A stretch of DNA of 34,893 nucleotides, taken from positions 1-34,893 of the forward strand of contig SHUR01000007.1 of the NCBI GenBank assembly GCA_009694565.1, written 5' to 3'. Below the pieces are notes generated by a model. It made no database searches. It was not told the DNA's origin and saw nothing but the letters and a program-made list of their open reading frames with translations. A program made the position numbers and the translations under genes. Of this stretch, positions 8,338-18,350 are shown piece after piece. The DNA is from Ilumatobacteraceae bacterium. GTDB lineage: Bacteria > Actinomycetota > Acidimicrobiia > Acidimicrobiales > Ilumatobacteraceae. How positions within the stretch are numbered: position 1 is the first letter of the stretch; the number at the start of each line of letters is the position of its first letter.

Positions 8338-9240
8338 ATGGTTTCTACTAACGGTTCGTCGTCAACTGGCACACAACGCGTCAAGCGTGGTCTGGCCGAA
8401 ATGTTGAAGGGCGGCGTCATCATGGATGTCGTCAACTCAGAACAGGCAAAGATTGCAGAAGATGCTGGCGCATGCGCCGTTATGGCACTCGAACGAGTAC
8501 CAGCAGACATTCGTCGTGATGGCGGAGTGGCTCGTATGAGTGACCCCGAAATGATCATTGCAATTCAAGCAAGCGTTCATATCCCAGTGATGGCCAAAGT
8601 TCGTATTGGCCATTTTGTTGAAGCGCAAATTCTTCAGTCACTCGGCGTCGACTTCATTGATGAATCAGAAGTTCTGACTCCAGCTGATGAAACACACCAC
8701 ATCGACAAATTTGACTTCACCATTCCATTCGTATGCGGTGCAACCAACTTGGGTGAAGCACTCCGTCGTATTTCTGAAGGCGCCGCACTTATTCGTTCAA
8801 AGGGCGAAGCCGGCACTGGAAACATGGTGGAAGCAGTACGTCACCTTCGTTCAATTCTCGGAGACATTCGCAAAATTACACAAGCGGATTCAGCGGAACT
8901 ATTCGAATGGGCAAAAAGGCTTCAAGCCCCGTTGTCGTTGGTGCAAGAGATCGCAGAGACTGGCAAATTGCAAGTTCCGTTGTTCGCCGCAGGTGGAATT
9001 GCGACTCCAGCAGACGCGGCACTTGCAATGCAATTAGGCGCAGAAACTGTTTTTGTCGGATCAGGAATTTTTAAAAGTGAAAATGCGGCACCGCGCGCAA
9101 AAGCAATTGTTGAAGCAACAACTCATTTCCGCGATGCAGCTGTGCTTGCACGCGTGAGCACAGGACTTGGTGTTGCCATGACCGGTATCGGCATGGATGA
9201 AATAAACGAAACACAGCGCTTCGCTCAGCGCGGTTGGTAG
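8338..9240 (+). CDS. pdxS: Pyridoxal 5'-phosphate synthase subunit PdxS
   Basis: Near-canonical PdxS sequence ([44 protein letters not shown]...). Confidence 0.97.
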   Translation: MVSTNGSSSTGTQRVKRGLAEMLKGGVIMDVVNSEQAKIAEDAGACAVMALERVPADIRRDGGVARMSDPEMIIAIQASVHIPVMAKVRIGHFVEAQILQSLGVDFIDESEVLTPADETHHIDKFDFTIPFVCGATNLGEALRRISEGAALIRSKGEAGTGNMVEAVRHLRSILGDIRKITQADSAELFEWAKRLQAPLSLVQEIAETGKLQVPLFAAGGIATPADAALAMQLGAETVFVGSGIFKSENAAPRAKAIVEATTHFRDAAVLARVSTGLGVAMTGIGMDEINETQRFAQRGW

Positions 9241-9267
9241 ACGCAGTCGTGACTGCGAGGCCTCCGG

Positions 9268-9852
9268 GTGAACATGCAAGTTGGTGTTCTTGCTCTTCAA
9301 GGAGCTTTTGCTGCTCATTCTGATTGCCTAGCATCTATTGGTGTGCAATCAGTTGAAGTTCGCACCCCGGAACAACTCAGTTCCGTTAGTGCATTGTTGA
9401 TGCCCGGCGGGGAATCAAGCACAATGTCCCAACTGTTGGAGTCGTCAGGTTTGTTTGATCTGATAGCAACTCGCATTGCAGACGGTATGCCGGTTTTTGG
9501 AACATGTGCAGGCATGATTTTGCTGGCCTCTGAGATTCTCGATGGTCGCAGCGACCAACGGAGTTTTTCAGCAATCGATATCTCGGTTCGACGCAACGCC
9601 TTTGGTCGCCAGGTGGATTCGTTCGAGGCCAGTATCAATAGTTCGGTCGGAGACTTTCAGGGGGTATTCATTCGTGCTCCTCGTATCGAACGTGTGGGTG
9701 ATGGAGTAGAAGTTCTGGGGAGTTTTAACAATGAACCTGTGCTCGTGCGTCAGGGAAATGTGTTGGCAGCATCGTTTCACCCTGAATTGTCAAATGATGC
9801 TCGACTTCACGAGTATTTTGTATCCATAACCGCAAATAGGAAAAAGGTGTAG
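9268..9852 (+). CDS. pdxT: Pyridoxal 5'-phosphate synthase glutaminase subunit PdxT (start GTG 9268 or ATG 9274)
   Basis: VGVLALQGAFAAH, MPGGESSTM, FGTCAGMILLA, SFHPELSND motifs. Confidence 0.96.
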   Translation: MNMQVGVLALQGAFAAHSDCLASIGVQSVEVRTPEQLSSVSALLMPGGESSTMSQLLESSGLFDLIATRIADGMPVFGTCAGMILLASEILDGRSDQRSFSAIDISVRRNAFGRQVDSFEASINSSVGDFQGVFIRAPRIERVGDGVEVLGSFNNEPVLVRQGNVLAASFHPELSNDARLHEYFVSITANRKKV

Positions 9853-9855
9853 CCA

Positions 9856-10602
9856 ATGTCTGGACATTCCAAATGGGCAACAATCAAACATAAAAAGGGC
9901 GCCATTGATAAGGCGCGCGGCAAGTTGTTTGCGAAACTTGCTCGGCAACTTGAAGTGGCTGCACGGTCAGGTGGAATGGATGTTGACTCAAACGCCGCAC
10001 TACGTACCATGGTTCAAAAAGCTAAAGCTGGTCAGATGACTAAGGATGCGATTGATCGAGCCATCAAGCGCGGTGGTGGTGAAACTGGTGGTGCCAACTA
10101 TGAATCAATCATGTACGAGGGGTACGCGCCGGGTGGAGTTGCGTTGCTTGTTGATGTACTGACTGACAATCGCAATCGCACTGCATCGGATGTTCGTAAT
10201 GCATTTACAAAATTTGGCGGTTCTCTTGCAGAGCCAGGAGCTGTCAGTTGGCAGTTTGCTCGCCGTGGTCTCATAGTGGTGCCCGGCGCAGTGGAAGAAG
10301 ACAGTGTCATGACGGCAGCTCTCGAAGCCGGGGCTGATGACATTGAAAGAGACGGCGATACATGGCGTGTGCTCACTGATTCATCAGTGGTGTACGAGGT
10401 GAAAGAGGCACTCGAAGGTGCAGGCATTGAAGTTCTCAGTGCGGAAAGCACCATGGTGTCTGCCAATACCATCGAAGTGACAAATCTTGACGACGCCCGC
10501 CACATTCTGCGTATTATGGACATGTTGGATGAGAGCGATGACGTACAAGACGTCTACGCAAACTTCGACATTGAAGAATCACTAATGCAGGAGATCGAAT
10601 AA
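9856..10602 (+). CDS. yebC: YebC/PmpR-family protein
   Basis: MSGHSKWATIKHKKGAIDKARGKLFAKLARQLEVAAR...; AAAGG SD upstream. Confidence 0.97.
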   Translation: MSGHSKWATIKHKKGAIDKARGKLFAKLARQLEVAARSGGMDVDSNAALRTMVQKAKAGQMTKDAIDRAIKRGGGETGGANYESIMYEGYAPGGVALLVDVLTDNRNRTASDVRNAFTKFGGSLAEPGAVSWQFARRGLIVVPGAVEEDSVMTAALEAGADDIERDGDTWRVLTDSSVVYEVKEALEGAGIEVLSAESTMVSANTIEVTNLDDARHILRIMDMLDESDDVQDVYANFDIEESLMQEIE

Positions 10603-11054
10603 TGGCAATTTCAGTCGGCGATCTCGCCCCCGATTTCACCCTTCCTGCAACAGGAGGAGCCTCATTGTCCCTGTCCTCGTTTCGTGGCCAACCAGTCGTG
10701 CTCGTTTTCTACCCAGGCGACGACACTCCGGTCTGTACGAAACAGCTCAATTCCTACAACAACGAGCTCTCGGCTTTTGAAGGGGTAGGAGCTCAAGTGC
10801 TGGCTGTTTCTGCTCAGGGCCTAGCAAGTCATGACCAGTTCTCATCGAAGCACGGCTTCGGTTTTCCCTTGCTGGCAGACACCGACAAAGCCGTTGCGTC
10901 TCTGTATGGGACAGTGGGTCCACTCGGGTTTCCCCGTCGCAGCGTGTTTGTTATCAATGCCTCTGGGGTCATTACCTATGCCCATCGAGCCATTGCAGGT
11001 ATCACGTATCGACCTGTTGCTGAACTAGTGGCAGCAGTCGAGGCTTCTCGCTGA
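10602..11054 (+). CDS. Peroxiredoxin, Bcp/AhpC-TSA type
   Basis: GDLAPDFTLPATGG...VVLVFYPGDDTPVCTKQLNSY; thioredoxin-fold peroxiredoxin. Confidence 0.9.
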   Translation: MAISVGDLAPDFTLPATGGASLSLSSFRGQPVVLVFYPGDDTPVCTKQLNSYNNELSAFEGVGAQVLAVSAQGLASHDQFSSKHGFGFPLLADTDKAVASLYGTVGPLGFPRRSVFVINASGVITYAHRAIAGITYRPVAELVAAVEASR

Positions 11055-11082
11055 TATTCACCCCACTCACGCGCGGGTGGGT

Positions 11083-11088
11083 TACAAT
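11083..11088 (+). promoter_or_regulatory. Candidate -10 (TACAAT) for leaderless ruvC
   Basis: 7 nt upstream of ATG 11096; no SD visible. Confidence 0.55.
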
Positions 11089-11095
11089 CAAACAT

Positions 11096-11641
11096 ATGTT
11101 CGCCCAGGCCTCCGCTGCGTCCCCCCATGTGGTTCTCGGTATTGACCCAGGTCTTACCCGTTGCGGGTATGCCGTTTTGGAGATGACTTCTCATCAGAAC
11201 ATCCGTGCTGTGGCCATGGGCGTCATCCGTACTCCGCCCAGTAGTCCGATTCATGAACGTCTTGCCGAGATTCATGGCGAAATGGAATCCCTTCTTGCTC
11301 AATTCAAGCCTGACGCAGTTGCCATCGAACAGGTCTTTTTTCAAAACAATGTCCGCACAGCTATGGGTGTTGGCCAGGCAAGCGGAATCGTGCTGGCCTT
11401 AGCCAGTCGTGCCGGGTGCGCTGTTGCGCAGTACACGCCATCACAAGTGAAGAACACCATTGTCGGGTGGGGCAGTGCAACGAAGGACCAAATCGGACAC
11501 ATGGTGCAGCAACGTCTGAATCTCGCAACGATTCCGCAACCAGCTGATGCGGCTGATGCGGCAGCTATCGCGTTATGCCATTGTGCCATTGCTCCGTTTA
11601 TCGCCTCACGTGATGCTGCAATTGCTCGGAGCGCGCAATGA
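11096..11641 (+). CDS. ruvC: Holliday junction resolvase RuvC
   Basis: VLGIDPGLTRCGYAVLE, AIEQVFFQNNVRTAMGVGQASG, PADAADAAAIALCH motifs; next to ruvA and ruvB. Confidence 0.96.
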   Translation: MFAQASAASPHVVLGIDPGLTRCGYAVLEMTSHQNIRAVAMGVIRTPPSSPIHERLAEIHGEMESLLAQFKPDAVAIEQVFFQNNVRTAMGVGQASGIVLALASRAGCAVAQYTPSQVKNTIVGWGSATKDQIGHMVQQRLNLATIPQPADAADAAAIALCHCAIAPFIASRDAAIARSAQ

Positions 11642-12231
11642 TCGGAAGTTTGCGTGGAACAGTCCTTGAACGATTCATACCCAGCACTGTGCTGCTGGAA
11701 GTGGCAGGTGTCGGATATTTGTGCAGTGTGACGTCGTCAACATTCGGAGAACTTGAACCAACGGTGGTTGCTTTCTTGCATATTCATCATCACATTCGTG
11801 AAGATAACCAAACACTATTTGGCTTTACCTCACGAGTTGAAAGAGACACGTTTGATATTTTGCTCGCTACTCATGGCATTGGACCATCAATGGCAATGGC
11901 GATTCTGTCTACGTACTCGCCAACCGCGTTGGTCACAGTTGTGGCATCGGGAGATTTGGCAGCACTCACTATCGTTCCCGGTGTTGGTAAGAAAACTGCA
12001 GAGCGTCTGATGGTTGAATTGAAATCACGACTGCACCTTGATGGCCTTAGTTCAAGCGACTCAATCGATTCCGTGCAATCCAGTGCTGCAGATGTGCGTG
12101 ATGCGTTGACTGCGCTCGGCTATGGAACAGACGAAATTCGCGACACGATGCGGTTGCTGGTATCGGCGTCTGATGCAGAAACCATGTTGCGCGATGCACT
12201 TGCCCTGTTAGGAGCCCGTCGTGCGGGATGA
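11638..12231 (+). CDS. ruvA: Holliday junction DNA helicase subunit RuvA
   Basis: [12 protein letters not shown]...VAGVGYLC...[16 protein letters not shown]...[25 protein letters not shown] overlap with ruvC. Confidence 0.95.
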   Translation: MIGSLRGTVLERFIPSTVLLEVAGVGYLCSVTSSTFGELEPTVVAFLHIHHHIREDNQTLFGFTSRVERDTFDILLATHGIGPSMAMAILSTYSPTALVTVVASGDLAALTIVPGVGKKTAERLMVELKSRLHLDGLSSSDSIDSVQSSAADVRDALTALGYGTDEIRDTMRLLVSASDAETMLRDALALLGARRAG

Positions 12232-13213
12232 ATTTCTTGAACCGATTCTCGCGTCTGATCGCGAGGTTGCAGACGAAGTCGGTTTGCGTCCTCGCTTGCT
12301 TGATGATTTCGTTGGACAACGTGAACTGAAGGAGCATCTGGACATTGTGCTCGGGGCTGCCAAACAGCGAGGTCAAGCTGCAGACCATATTTTGTTGGCT
12401 GGTCCTCCCGGTCTCGGCAAAACCACAATGGCCTGCATCGTTGCTGCCGAGATGGGAGTTGCTCTTCATATCACTAGTGGTCCTGCCTTAGAGCGCGCCG
12501 GAGACCTTGCAGCGATTCTCACCAAACTTGGCGAAGGTGATGTGTTGTTCATCGATGAGATTCATCGTCTTTCGCGGCCCGTTGAAGAAATCTTGTACCC
12601 CGCCATGGAAGATTTTCAGATCGACATTGTTGTCGGTAAAGGTCCGGCAGCATCGTCTATCAGGCTTACTTTGCCTCGATTCACCCTGATCGGGGCTACA
12701 ACACGAACAGGCATGATCACTGGTCCGCTGCGTGACCGATTCGGACTTGTTGCGCGTCTTGATTATTACGACGCTGGCGAACTTGACGCCATTGTTCAGC
12801 GCACGTCACGCATCCTTGATGTTCCACTTACAGACGATGCGTCATTGCATATTGCGCGTCGCAGCAGAGGTACCCCTCGCATTGCAAACAGGTTGCTACG
12901 TCGAGTGCGCGACTTTGCAGAAGTTCGAGGCGACGGAACAATCAACTCCACTACTGCCCTAGAGGCGCTTCGAGTTTTCGGAGTTGACGAGCTCGGACTT
13001 GACAAAGTAGACCGAGCAATCTTGCGAAGCTTGTGTGAACAATTTGATGGCGGTCCAGTGGGGCTCACCACACTTGCAATTGCCGTTGGTGAGCAACCCG
13101 AAACGGTTGAGGACGTATATGAGCCATTTCTCATTCAGCAGGGTCTTATTGCTCGCACGCCTCGTGGCAGAGTGGCTATGGATGCTGCCCGTTCGCACCT
13201 TGCGAACCCGTAG
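12221..13213 (+). CDS. ruvB: Holliday junction DNA helicase RuvB
   Basis: Walker [43 protein letters not shown] upstream of GTG 12221. Confidence 0.97.
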   Translation: MRDEFLEPILASDREVADEVGLRPRLLDDFVGQRELKEHLDIVLGAAKQRGQAADHILLAGPPGLGKTTMACIVAAEMGVALHITSGPALERAGDLAAILTKLGEGDVLFIDEIHRLSRPVEEILYPAMEDFQIDIVVGKGPAASSIRLTLPRFTLIGATTRTGMITGPLRDRFGLVARLDYYDAGELDAIVQRTSRILDVPLTDDASLHIARRSRGTPRIANRLLRRVRDFAEVRGDGTINSTTALEALRVFGVDELGLDKVDRAILRSLCEQFDGGPVGLTTLAIAVGEQPETVEDVYEPFLIQQGLIARTPRGRVAMDAARSHLANP

Positions 13214-13216
13214 CCT
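13211..13216 (+). promoter_or_regulatory. Candidate -10 (TAGCCT) for leaderless queA, overlapping ruvB stop
   Basis: 6 nt upstream of GTG 13223; TAG of ruvB is 13211-13213. Confidence 0.4.
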
Positions 13217-13222
13217 CGGTGC

Positions 13223-14224
13223 GTGCATCTTTCTGACATTGACTATGAGCTTCCTGAAAAGCTCATCGCTCAGCACCCTGTCGAACCACGTGACTCTGCG
13301 CGGCTGTTGGTCGCAACTAGCCCTGATCACGTGGCGCACAAACACATGACAGACCTTGTCGACATGCTTGAGCCTGGCGATGTAATGGTCGTCAATGACA
13401 CACGAGTGTTGCCCGCACGGTTGGCCCTCCACCGAAAAACTGGCGGTGCGGCAGAGGTGTTGTTGTTGGAACAACGTTCATCAGATTTTCGATTATGGGA
13501 AGCACTGGTGAAACCAGCAAGCAAACTCAAACCTGACGAGGTACTTGAGTATTTCGGGAAGCGCGTGGTGCGCGTTGGGCCACGCACGGAAGCCGGCGAC
13601 ACTTTTGTTGTTGAGATTCTTGACGAGAACCCAATGGAACTCTTGCAACGAATTGGGGCAATGCCTTTGCCTCCGTACATCCGAAGTTCACTAACAGATC
13701 TTGAGCGGTATCAAACGATTTACGCCAGACGGTCGGCAAGCGCGGCTGCGCCTACGGCTGGCCTTCACTTTACGCCTGAACTGATGTCAAAAATTATTGC
13801 GAAAGGTGTCACGGTCGAGACAGTGGAATTGGTGGTGGGTCTTGACACCTTTAAGCCCATCTCTACAGACAACCCGCTTGACCATCTCATTCACTCAGAG
13901 TTTTATTCAGTGGAGCAGCGAGTCATGGATTCATGTCGCGACGCAAAGCGAGTCATCGCAGTAGGTACGACCGCCACGCGCGCTCTTGAATCAGTTGCCG
14001 CTTCAGGCCAGTTGTCGGGTCGTACCTCATTGTTCATAACCCCAGGCTTCCAATGGAAAGTTGTTGACATGATGCTGACGAATTTTCACTTGCCAAAGAC
14101 ATCACTGTTGTTAATGATTGAATCATTCATTGGCACAAGGTGGCGTGACATTTATGCAGAAGCTATTTCAGAGCAATACAGGTTTTTATCTTTCGGTGAT
14201 GCCATGCTGTTGGCTCGTTCGTAA
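13223..14224 (+). CDS. queA: S-adenosylmethionine:tRNA ribosyltransferase-isomerase QueA
   Basis: LSDIDYELPEKLIAQHPVEPRDSARLLV...NDTRVLPARL...PTAGLHFTPEL; GTG start. Confidence 0.96.
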   Translation: MHLSDIDYELPEKLIAQHPVEPRDSARLLVATSPDHVAHKHMTDLVDMLEPGDVMVVNDTRVLPARLALHRKTGGAAEVLLLEQRSSDFRLWEALVKPASKLKPDEVLEYFGKRVVRVGPRTEAGDTFVVEILDENPMELLQRIGAMPLPPYIRSSLTDLERYQTIYARRSASAAAPTAGLHFTPELMSKIIAKGVTVETVELVVGLDTFKPISTDNPLDHLIHSEFYSVEQRVMDSCRDAKRVIAVGTTATRALESVAASGQLSGRTSLFITPGFQWKVVDMMLTNFHLPKTSLLLMIESFIGTRWRDIYAEAISEQYRFLSFGDAMLLARS

Positions 14225-14235
14225 AGGTTGATTGC

Positions 14236-15333
14236 ATGTTCCCGGTACAACTTGATATTGATTCACGAGATGGTGCAGCGCGTTCTGCAACAGCTACCAC
14301 TCATCGCGGAACATATGAGACCCCATGCTTCATGCCAGTCGGTACTCGCGGTGCTGTGAAGTATCTCAGTGCCCGTGACTATGCCGATATCGGCGCTCGT
14401 ATTGTTCTTGGAAACACATACCACTTGATGTTGCGACCAGGGGCCGAAGTCGTGGAGAAGTTTGGCGGCCTTGGTTCCTTTAGTGGTTGGGATGGTTTGA
14501 CACTGACGGACTCAGGTGGCTTCCAAGTGTTTTCACTTGACCCCAAAGTTGATGATGATGGAGTGACGTTCAAGTCAACCTATGACGGTTCGTATCATCG
14601 CTTCACCCCAGAAATTGCGGTCCAGACACAAGAGAAAATTGGTGCAGACATACAAATGGTGCTCGATGTGTGCACGTCGTTGCCTGCAGAACCTGATGTT
14701 GTTCGGCTTGCTCTTGAACGAACACATGCATGGGCATTGCGAGCAAGGGCAGCTCACACTCGGTCCGATCAATCGTTGTTCGGCATTGTGCAGGGAGGAA
14801 CCAACTCTGCGATGCGTGCGGAAAGTGCTCGGCGAACAGTGGATGTCGGTTTTGACGGATTTGGTATCGGAGGTCTCTCGGTAGGAGAGAGCCGCGCTGA
14901 GATGGTGGAGTCCATTGCTGCGTGTATCGACGAACTTCCAGAAGATCGTCCGCGTTACCTCATGGGCGTTGGTGACCCTGCGTCGCTTGTGGAGGCAGTA
15001 GGTCTGGGGGTCGATCAATTTGATTGTGTACTGCAAACTCGACTAGGTCGCCACGGAACCGCTTTGACGTCGCAGGGCAGGGTGAACATCAAGAACGCCC
15101 AATTCCAGGACTCCGATGAGCCTCTCGACCCACTGTGTTCCTGTTGGGTCTGTGCATCTCATTCCCGTGGTTACCTGCGCCACTTGGCCCAGACTGGCGA
15201 GCCCACTGGGTCGCGTTTGGTGTCTGTTCATAACCTGGCATGGACTATTTCGTTGATGAAGGACATGAGAGAAGCAATTCAGCAAGGCACCTTTTCTGAC
15301 CTCAAACGGGGCATTCTGGACGTGTGGGCATAA
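14236..15333 (+). CDS. tgt: tRNA-guanine transglycosylase
   Basis: TPCFMPVGTRGAVKYLS, LTDSGGFQVFSL, DVCTSLPAE, CSCWVCASHSRGYLRHL zinc motif. Confidence 0.97.
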   Translation: MFPVQLDIDSRDGAARSATATTHRGTYETPCFMPVGTRGAVKYLSARDYADIGARIVLGNTYHLMLRPGAEVVEKFGGLGSFSGWDGLTLTDSGGFQVFSLDPKVDDDGVTFKSTYDGSYHRFTPEIAVQTQEKIGADIQMVLDVCTSLPAEPDVVRLALERTHAWALRARAAHTRSDQSLFGIVQGGTNSAMRAESARRTVDVGFDGFGIGGLSVGESRAEMVESIAACIDELPEDRPRYLMGVGDPASLVEAVGLGVDQFDCVLQTRLGRHGTALTSQGRVNIKNAQFQDSDEPLDPLCSCWVCASHSRGYLRHLAQTGEPTGSRLVSVHNLAWTISLMKDMREAIQQGTFSDLKRGILDVWA

Positions 15334-15364
15334 GGGAAATCAGGCTGATTCGGTCTCCGGTCGC

Positions 15365-15370
15365 TAGGAT
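15365..15370 (+). promoter_or_regulatory. Candidate -10 (TAGGAT) for leaderless yajC
   Basis: 8 nt upstream of GTG 15379. Confidence 0.5.
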
Positions 15371-15378
15371 TACCAGCC

Positions 15379-15723
15379 GTGATTCAAATCCTTCTCTCTT
15401 CTGAACATTCAAACAGCAATGGCAATCCATTGTTCACTTTGGTCTTTTTCGCTGCGATTTTCGCCGCCATGTATTTCTTGTTGCTTCGTCCCCAGCGCCG
15501 TCGCCTGAAAGAGGGTCAAGTGTTGCAAAGTTCCATAGCGGTCGATGATGAGATCATTTTGAATTCAGGCATCTACGGCTTTGTTACGGCCATTGAGGGC
15601 GATGTCTTGTGGGTCGACGTTGCAGACGGTCACGGATCAGAGCGGATTGAGATTCGTGTGTCACGTGGTTCTATTGCGCGCAAGGCGCCTGCGGCAGAGG
15701 CTGCTACGGACGATACGAAATAA
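15379..15723 (+). CDS. yajC: Preprotein translocase subunit YajC
   Basis: Single TM then LLLRPQRRRLKEGQ..., directly upstream of secD; GTG start. Confidence 0.93.
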   Translation: MIQILLSSEHSNSNGNPLFTLVFFAAIFAAMYFLLLRPQRRRLKEGQVLQSSIAVDDEIILNSGIYGFVTAIEGDVLWVDVADGHGSERIEIRVSRGSIARKAPAAEAATDDTK

Positions 15724-15726
15724 AGC

Positions 15727-17223
15727 ATGACTCGTCGCTTAGTTGTTTCTCTTGTTGCGATAGTTTTGCTCGCCAGCGGAACGTTCACTGCGAACCTTGT
15801 TGCTGGAAACCAACCAGCTCTCGGGCTTGACCTTCAAGGAGGTGCCTCTGTCACGATGACTCCTGTTGGGGAAGTTGATCCGGCAGCTCTCTCTGTGGCT
15901 GTTGACATTATTCGTCAGCGCGTGGACTCACTTGGTGTCGCTGAACCAGAAATTATCCGCCAAGGAAACACAGTTGTTGTGAACTTGCCTGGCGTAAAAG
16001 ATCAGCAACAAGCTCTCGACACTATTGGTCGTACAGGTGCAGTCGAGATGCGTGCTGTCTTAAGGGTTGTTGAGAACCCCGATAACACCACCACCTCGAC
16101 CGTGAAGGGCGCAACCACAACATCACTCAAGCCTGCCTCTACAACTTTGCCGCCACCAGCAGGCGGAGTCGGAAGTTCGCGAACTGCAGCAGTTACGACA
16201 ACAACTATCCCCACAGCCTCTTCTGTTGATCCACTCACTGGGTTACCAGAAGGCCAGACAGTTCTTCCTGGCCGCAAGGACGGACTGATCTATTTGCTCG
16301 GTCCTGCAGAGGCAACCGGAGAAGTGTTTTCGAATGATTCATCTGCGCAAGTTGATGCTGGTGCTTGGGTAGTTGTAGCAAAGCTCAGAAGCGGTGCTGC
16401 TGGAGCGGATGTTTGGAACGCATTGTCAACAAAATGCTTTGCGGGTGGCGCAGATTGTCCTTCAAAAGCAATTGCCATCATTCTTGATGGTGAAGTGATT
16501 TCAGCACCCACAGTGCAAACTCCAACTTTTGATAATGGCAGCGTCCAGATCAGCGGATCATTTTCTGAAACTGAAGCACAAGACTTAGCCCGTGTGTTGC
16601 AATTTGGTGCAGTCCCCGTGAAGTTTGAAACTCCAACTGTGCAGACAGTCTCGGCCTCTCTCGGAGAAGATTCATTGCGAGCAGCGGTGTTATCTGGACT
16701 CATCGGCGTGTTGCTCGTGCTGCTGTTCTTGTTGTTCTATTACCGACTTCTTGCAATCGTTGTGGTTGGAGGCCTTACTGTGTCCGGGCTGTTGCTATGG
16801 AGTGTTATCTCATGGCTCTCAAAGACAAACGGATTGGCTCTGACTTTGTCTGGTGCTGCCGGAATCATTGTGTCCATCGGCGTCACAGTGGACTCGTATG
16901 TTGTGTTCTTTGAAAAACTAAAAGACGATGTACAGCAAGGACGAACATTGCGTAACTCTGCAGCGCGTGGTTTTGATCGGGCATGGCGCACTATTTTGGC
17001 AGCTGACACCGTGTCGCTCATTGGTGCTGTCATTTTGTGGTGGCTCACTGTCGGGTCGGTTCGTGGTTTTGCGTTCTTCCTCGGTCTCTCAACCATGGCT
17101 GACATGATCGTGTCGTACTTCTTTACTCGGCCAGCAGTACTTCTGTTAGCCAGAACAAAATTGTTCAATAGAGGACGAGTGCTTGGTGTTGCCAAGGCCA
17201 AAATTTCAGAGGCGGTTGCGTAA
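15727..17223 (+). CDS. secD: Protein translocase subunit SecD
   Basis: LGLDLQGGASVTM, VNLPGVKDQQQAL, DGEVISAPTV, C-terminal RND TM block; adjacent secF. Confidence 0.96.
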   Translation: MTRRLVVSLVAIVLLASGTFTANLVAGNQPALGLDLQGGASVTMTPVGEVDPAALSVAVDIIRQRVDSLGVAEPEIIRQGNTVVVNLPGVKDQQQALDTIGRTGAVEMRAVLRVVENPDNTTTSTVKGATTTSLKPASTTLPPPAGGVGSSRTAAVTTTTIPTASSVDPLTGLPEGQTVLPGRKDGLIYLLGPAEATGEVFSNDSSAQVDAGAWVVVAKLRSGAAGADVWNALSTKCFAGGADCPSKAIAIILDGEVISAPTVQTPTFDNGSVQISGSFSETEAQDLARVLQFGAVPVKFETPTVQTVSASLGEDSLRAAVLSGLIGVLLVLLFLLFYYRLLAIVVVGGLTVSGLLLWSVISWLSKTNGLALTLSGAAGIIVSIGVTVDSYVVFFEKLKDDVQQGRTLRNSAARGFDRAWRTILAADTVSLIGAVILWWLTVGSVRGFAFFLGLSTMADMIVSYFFTRPAVLLLARTKLFNRGRVLGVAKAKISEAVA

Positions 17224-18341
17224 TGGCTGGTGGAATGTCACGTTTATTCCGTGGTGAAACAACAATCAACTTTTATGGCCGACGCAATATTGGCTTTATT
17301 GCATCCACACTGCTTCTCGTTGTCACTGTTGGGTCGTTGTTTACACAAGGCTTGAATCTTGGTATTGACTTCAAGGGTGGAGTCGCGTTTGAAGTGCCTG
17401 TAGCTGGCACCATGACCGAAGCAAAAGCCGAAGAAATTCTTGCGGCGAACAAGATCAGAACTGACAACGTTAAAATCCAGACTCTGACATCGGGCACTAC
17501 GAAGCGTGTTCGTATTCAGTTGGGTGACTTGCCAGCAGCTACTCGCACCACGATTCAAGAAGCACTTGCTAAGTCTGCTAACGCTACGGTTAATGACGTC
17601 AGTGTCTCCACCGTTAGCTCAACTTGGGGTCGAAACATCACTACTAAGGCCATCAACGCACTATTGATTTTCTTCCTTGTGGTTTCAATCTTTATTGCTT
17701 GGAGATTCGAATGGCGAATGGCTTTGTCTGCTATTGCTGCAATGGTCCACGACGTTGGAATTAGCGTTGGCGTCTATTCAATCTTCAAACTTGAAGTAAC
17801 TCCAGCGACAGTTGTGGCGTTCCTGACCATTCTCGGATTCTCGTTGTATGACACCATTGTTGTGTTCGACAAAGTTCATGACAACAACGAGCGGTTCAGT
17901 GGTTCGAAAGTGTCCTATGGGGACATCGTCAATGTGTCTATGAACCAAGTGCTTATGCGTTCATTGAATACATCTATCGCTGCGCTGCTTCCTGTGCTCA
18001 GTCTGCTGGTGCTTGGTTCTGGTGTATTTGGTGCTGTTGCCCTGCGCGAATTTGCTTTGGCTCTTCTTGTTGGTCTCGCAACCGGTGCGTATTCGTCGAT
18101 TTATATTGCGACCCCACTGCTTGGCCTCTTGAAGGAAAGATCTGACCAATACCGGCCCATGAGGGGTCACTTGTCTCTTGGGGTCGACATGGCTCACCTC
18201 ATGCATACTGGCACCCCCATTGGTCGCCGGGCTGCTGCCAGGGCAGCAACAGATACGAGCCAAGGCGTTATTCCAGCCCCAGTTGCCGTTGAAACTCTTT
18301 TGAGTCATCCACCGCGCCCTCGAAAGAAGTCTCGTCGCTAA
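17223..18341 (+). CDS. secF: Protein translocase subunit SecF
   Basis: GLNLGIDFKGGVAFEV, ILGFSLYDTIVVFDKVHDN, TSIAALLPVLSLLVLG. Confidence 0.96.
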   Translation: MAGGMSRLFRGETTINFYGRRNIGFIASTLLLVVTVGSLFTQGLNLGIDFKGGVAFEVPVAGTMTEAKAEEILAANKIRTDNVKIQTLTSGTTKRVRIQLGDLPAATRTTIQEALAKSANATVNDVSVSTVSSTWGRNITTKAINALLIFFLVVSIFIAWRFEWRMALSAIAAMVHDVGISVGVYSIFKLEVTPATVVAFLTILGFSLYDTIVVFDKVHDNNERFSGSKVSYGDIVNVSMNQVLMRSLNTSIAALLPVLSLLVLGSGVFGAVALREFALALLVGLATGAYSSIYIATPLLGLLKERSDQYRPMRGHLSLGVDMAHLMHTGTPIGRRAAARAATDTSQGVIPAPVAVETLLSHPPRPRKKSRR

Positions 18342-18344
18342 CCT
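18339..18344 (+). promoter_or_regulatory. Candidate -10 (TAACCT) for leaderless rel, overlapping secF stop
   Basis: 6 nt upstream of ATG 18351; TAA of secF is 18339-18341. Confidence 0.42.
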
Positions 18345-18350
18345 TTGACC

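Noticed and set aside
11059-11081. Imperfect GC-rich hairpin (CCCAC...GTGGG) after the peroxiredoxin gene as a possible terminator
   Set aside because: Stem is only 5 bp with a long loop and no T-run; it may simply be part of the ruvC promoter region.
12959-13474. 171-aa minus-strand ORF over the ruvB-queA junction
   Set aside because: Overlaps two canonical genes on the opposite strand; translation has no coherent domain.
15727-16277. Possible frameshift or chimera in secD because of its Thr/Pro-rich segment
   Set aside because: Reading frame is continuous and conserved SecD motifs resume on both sides; such linkers are familiar in actinobacterial SecD.
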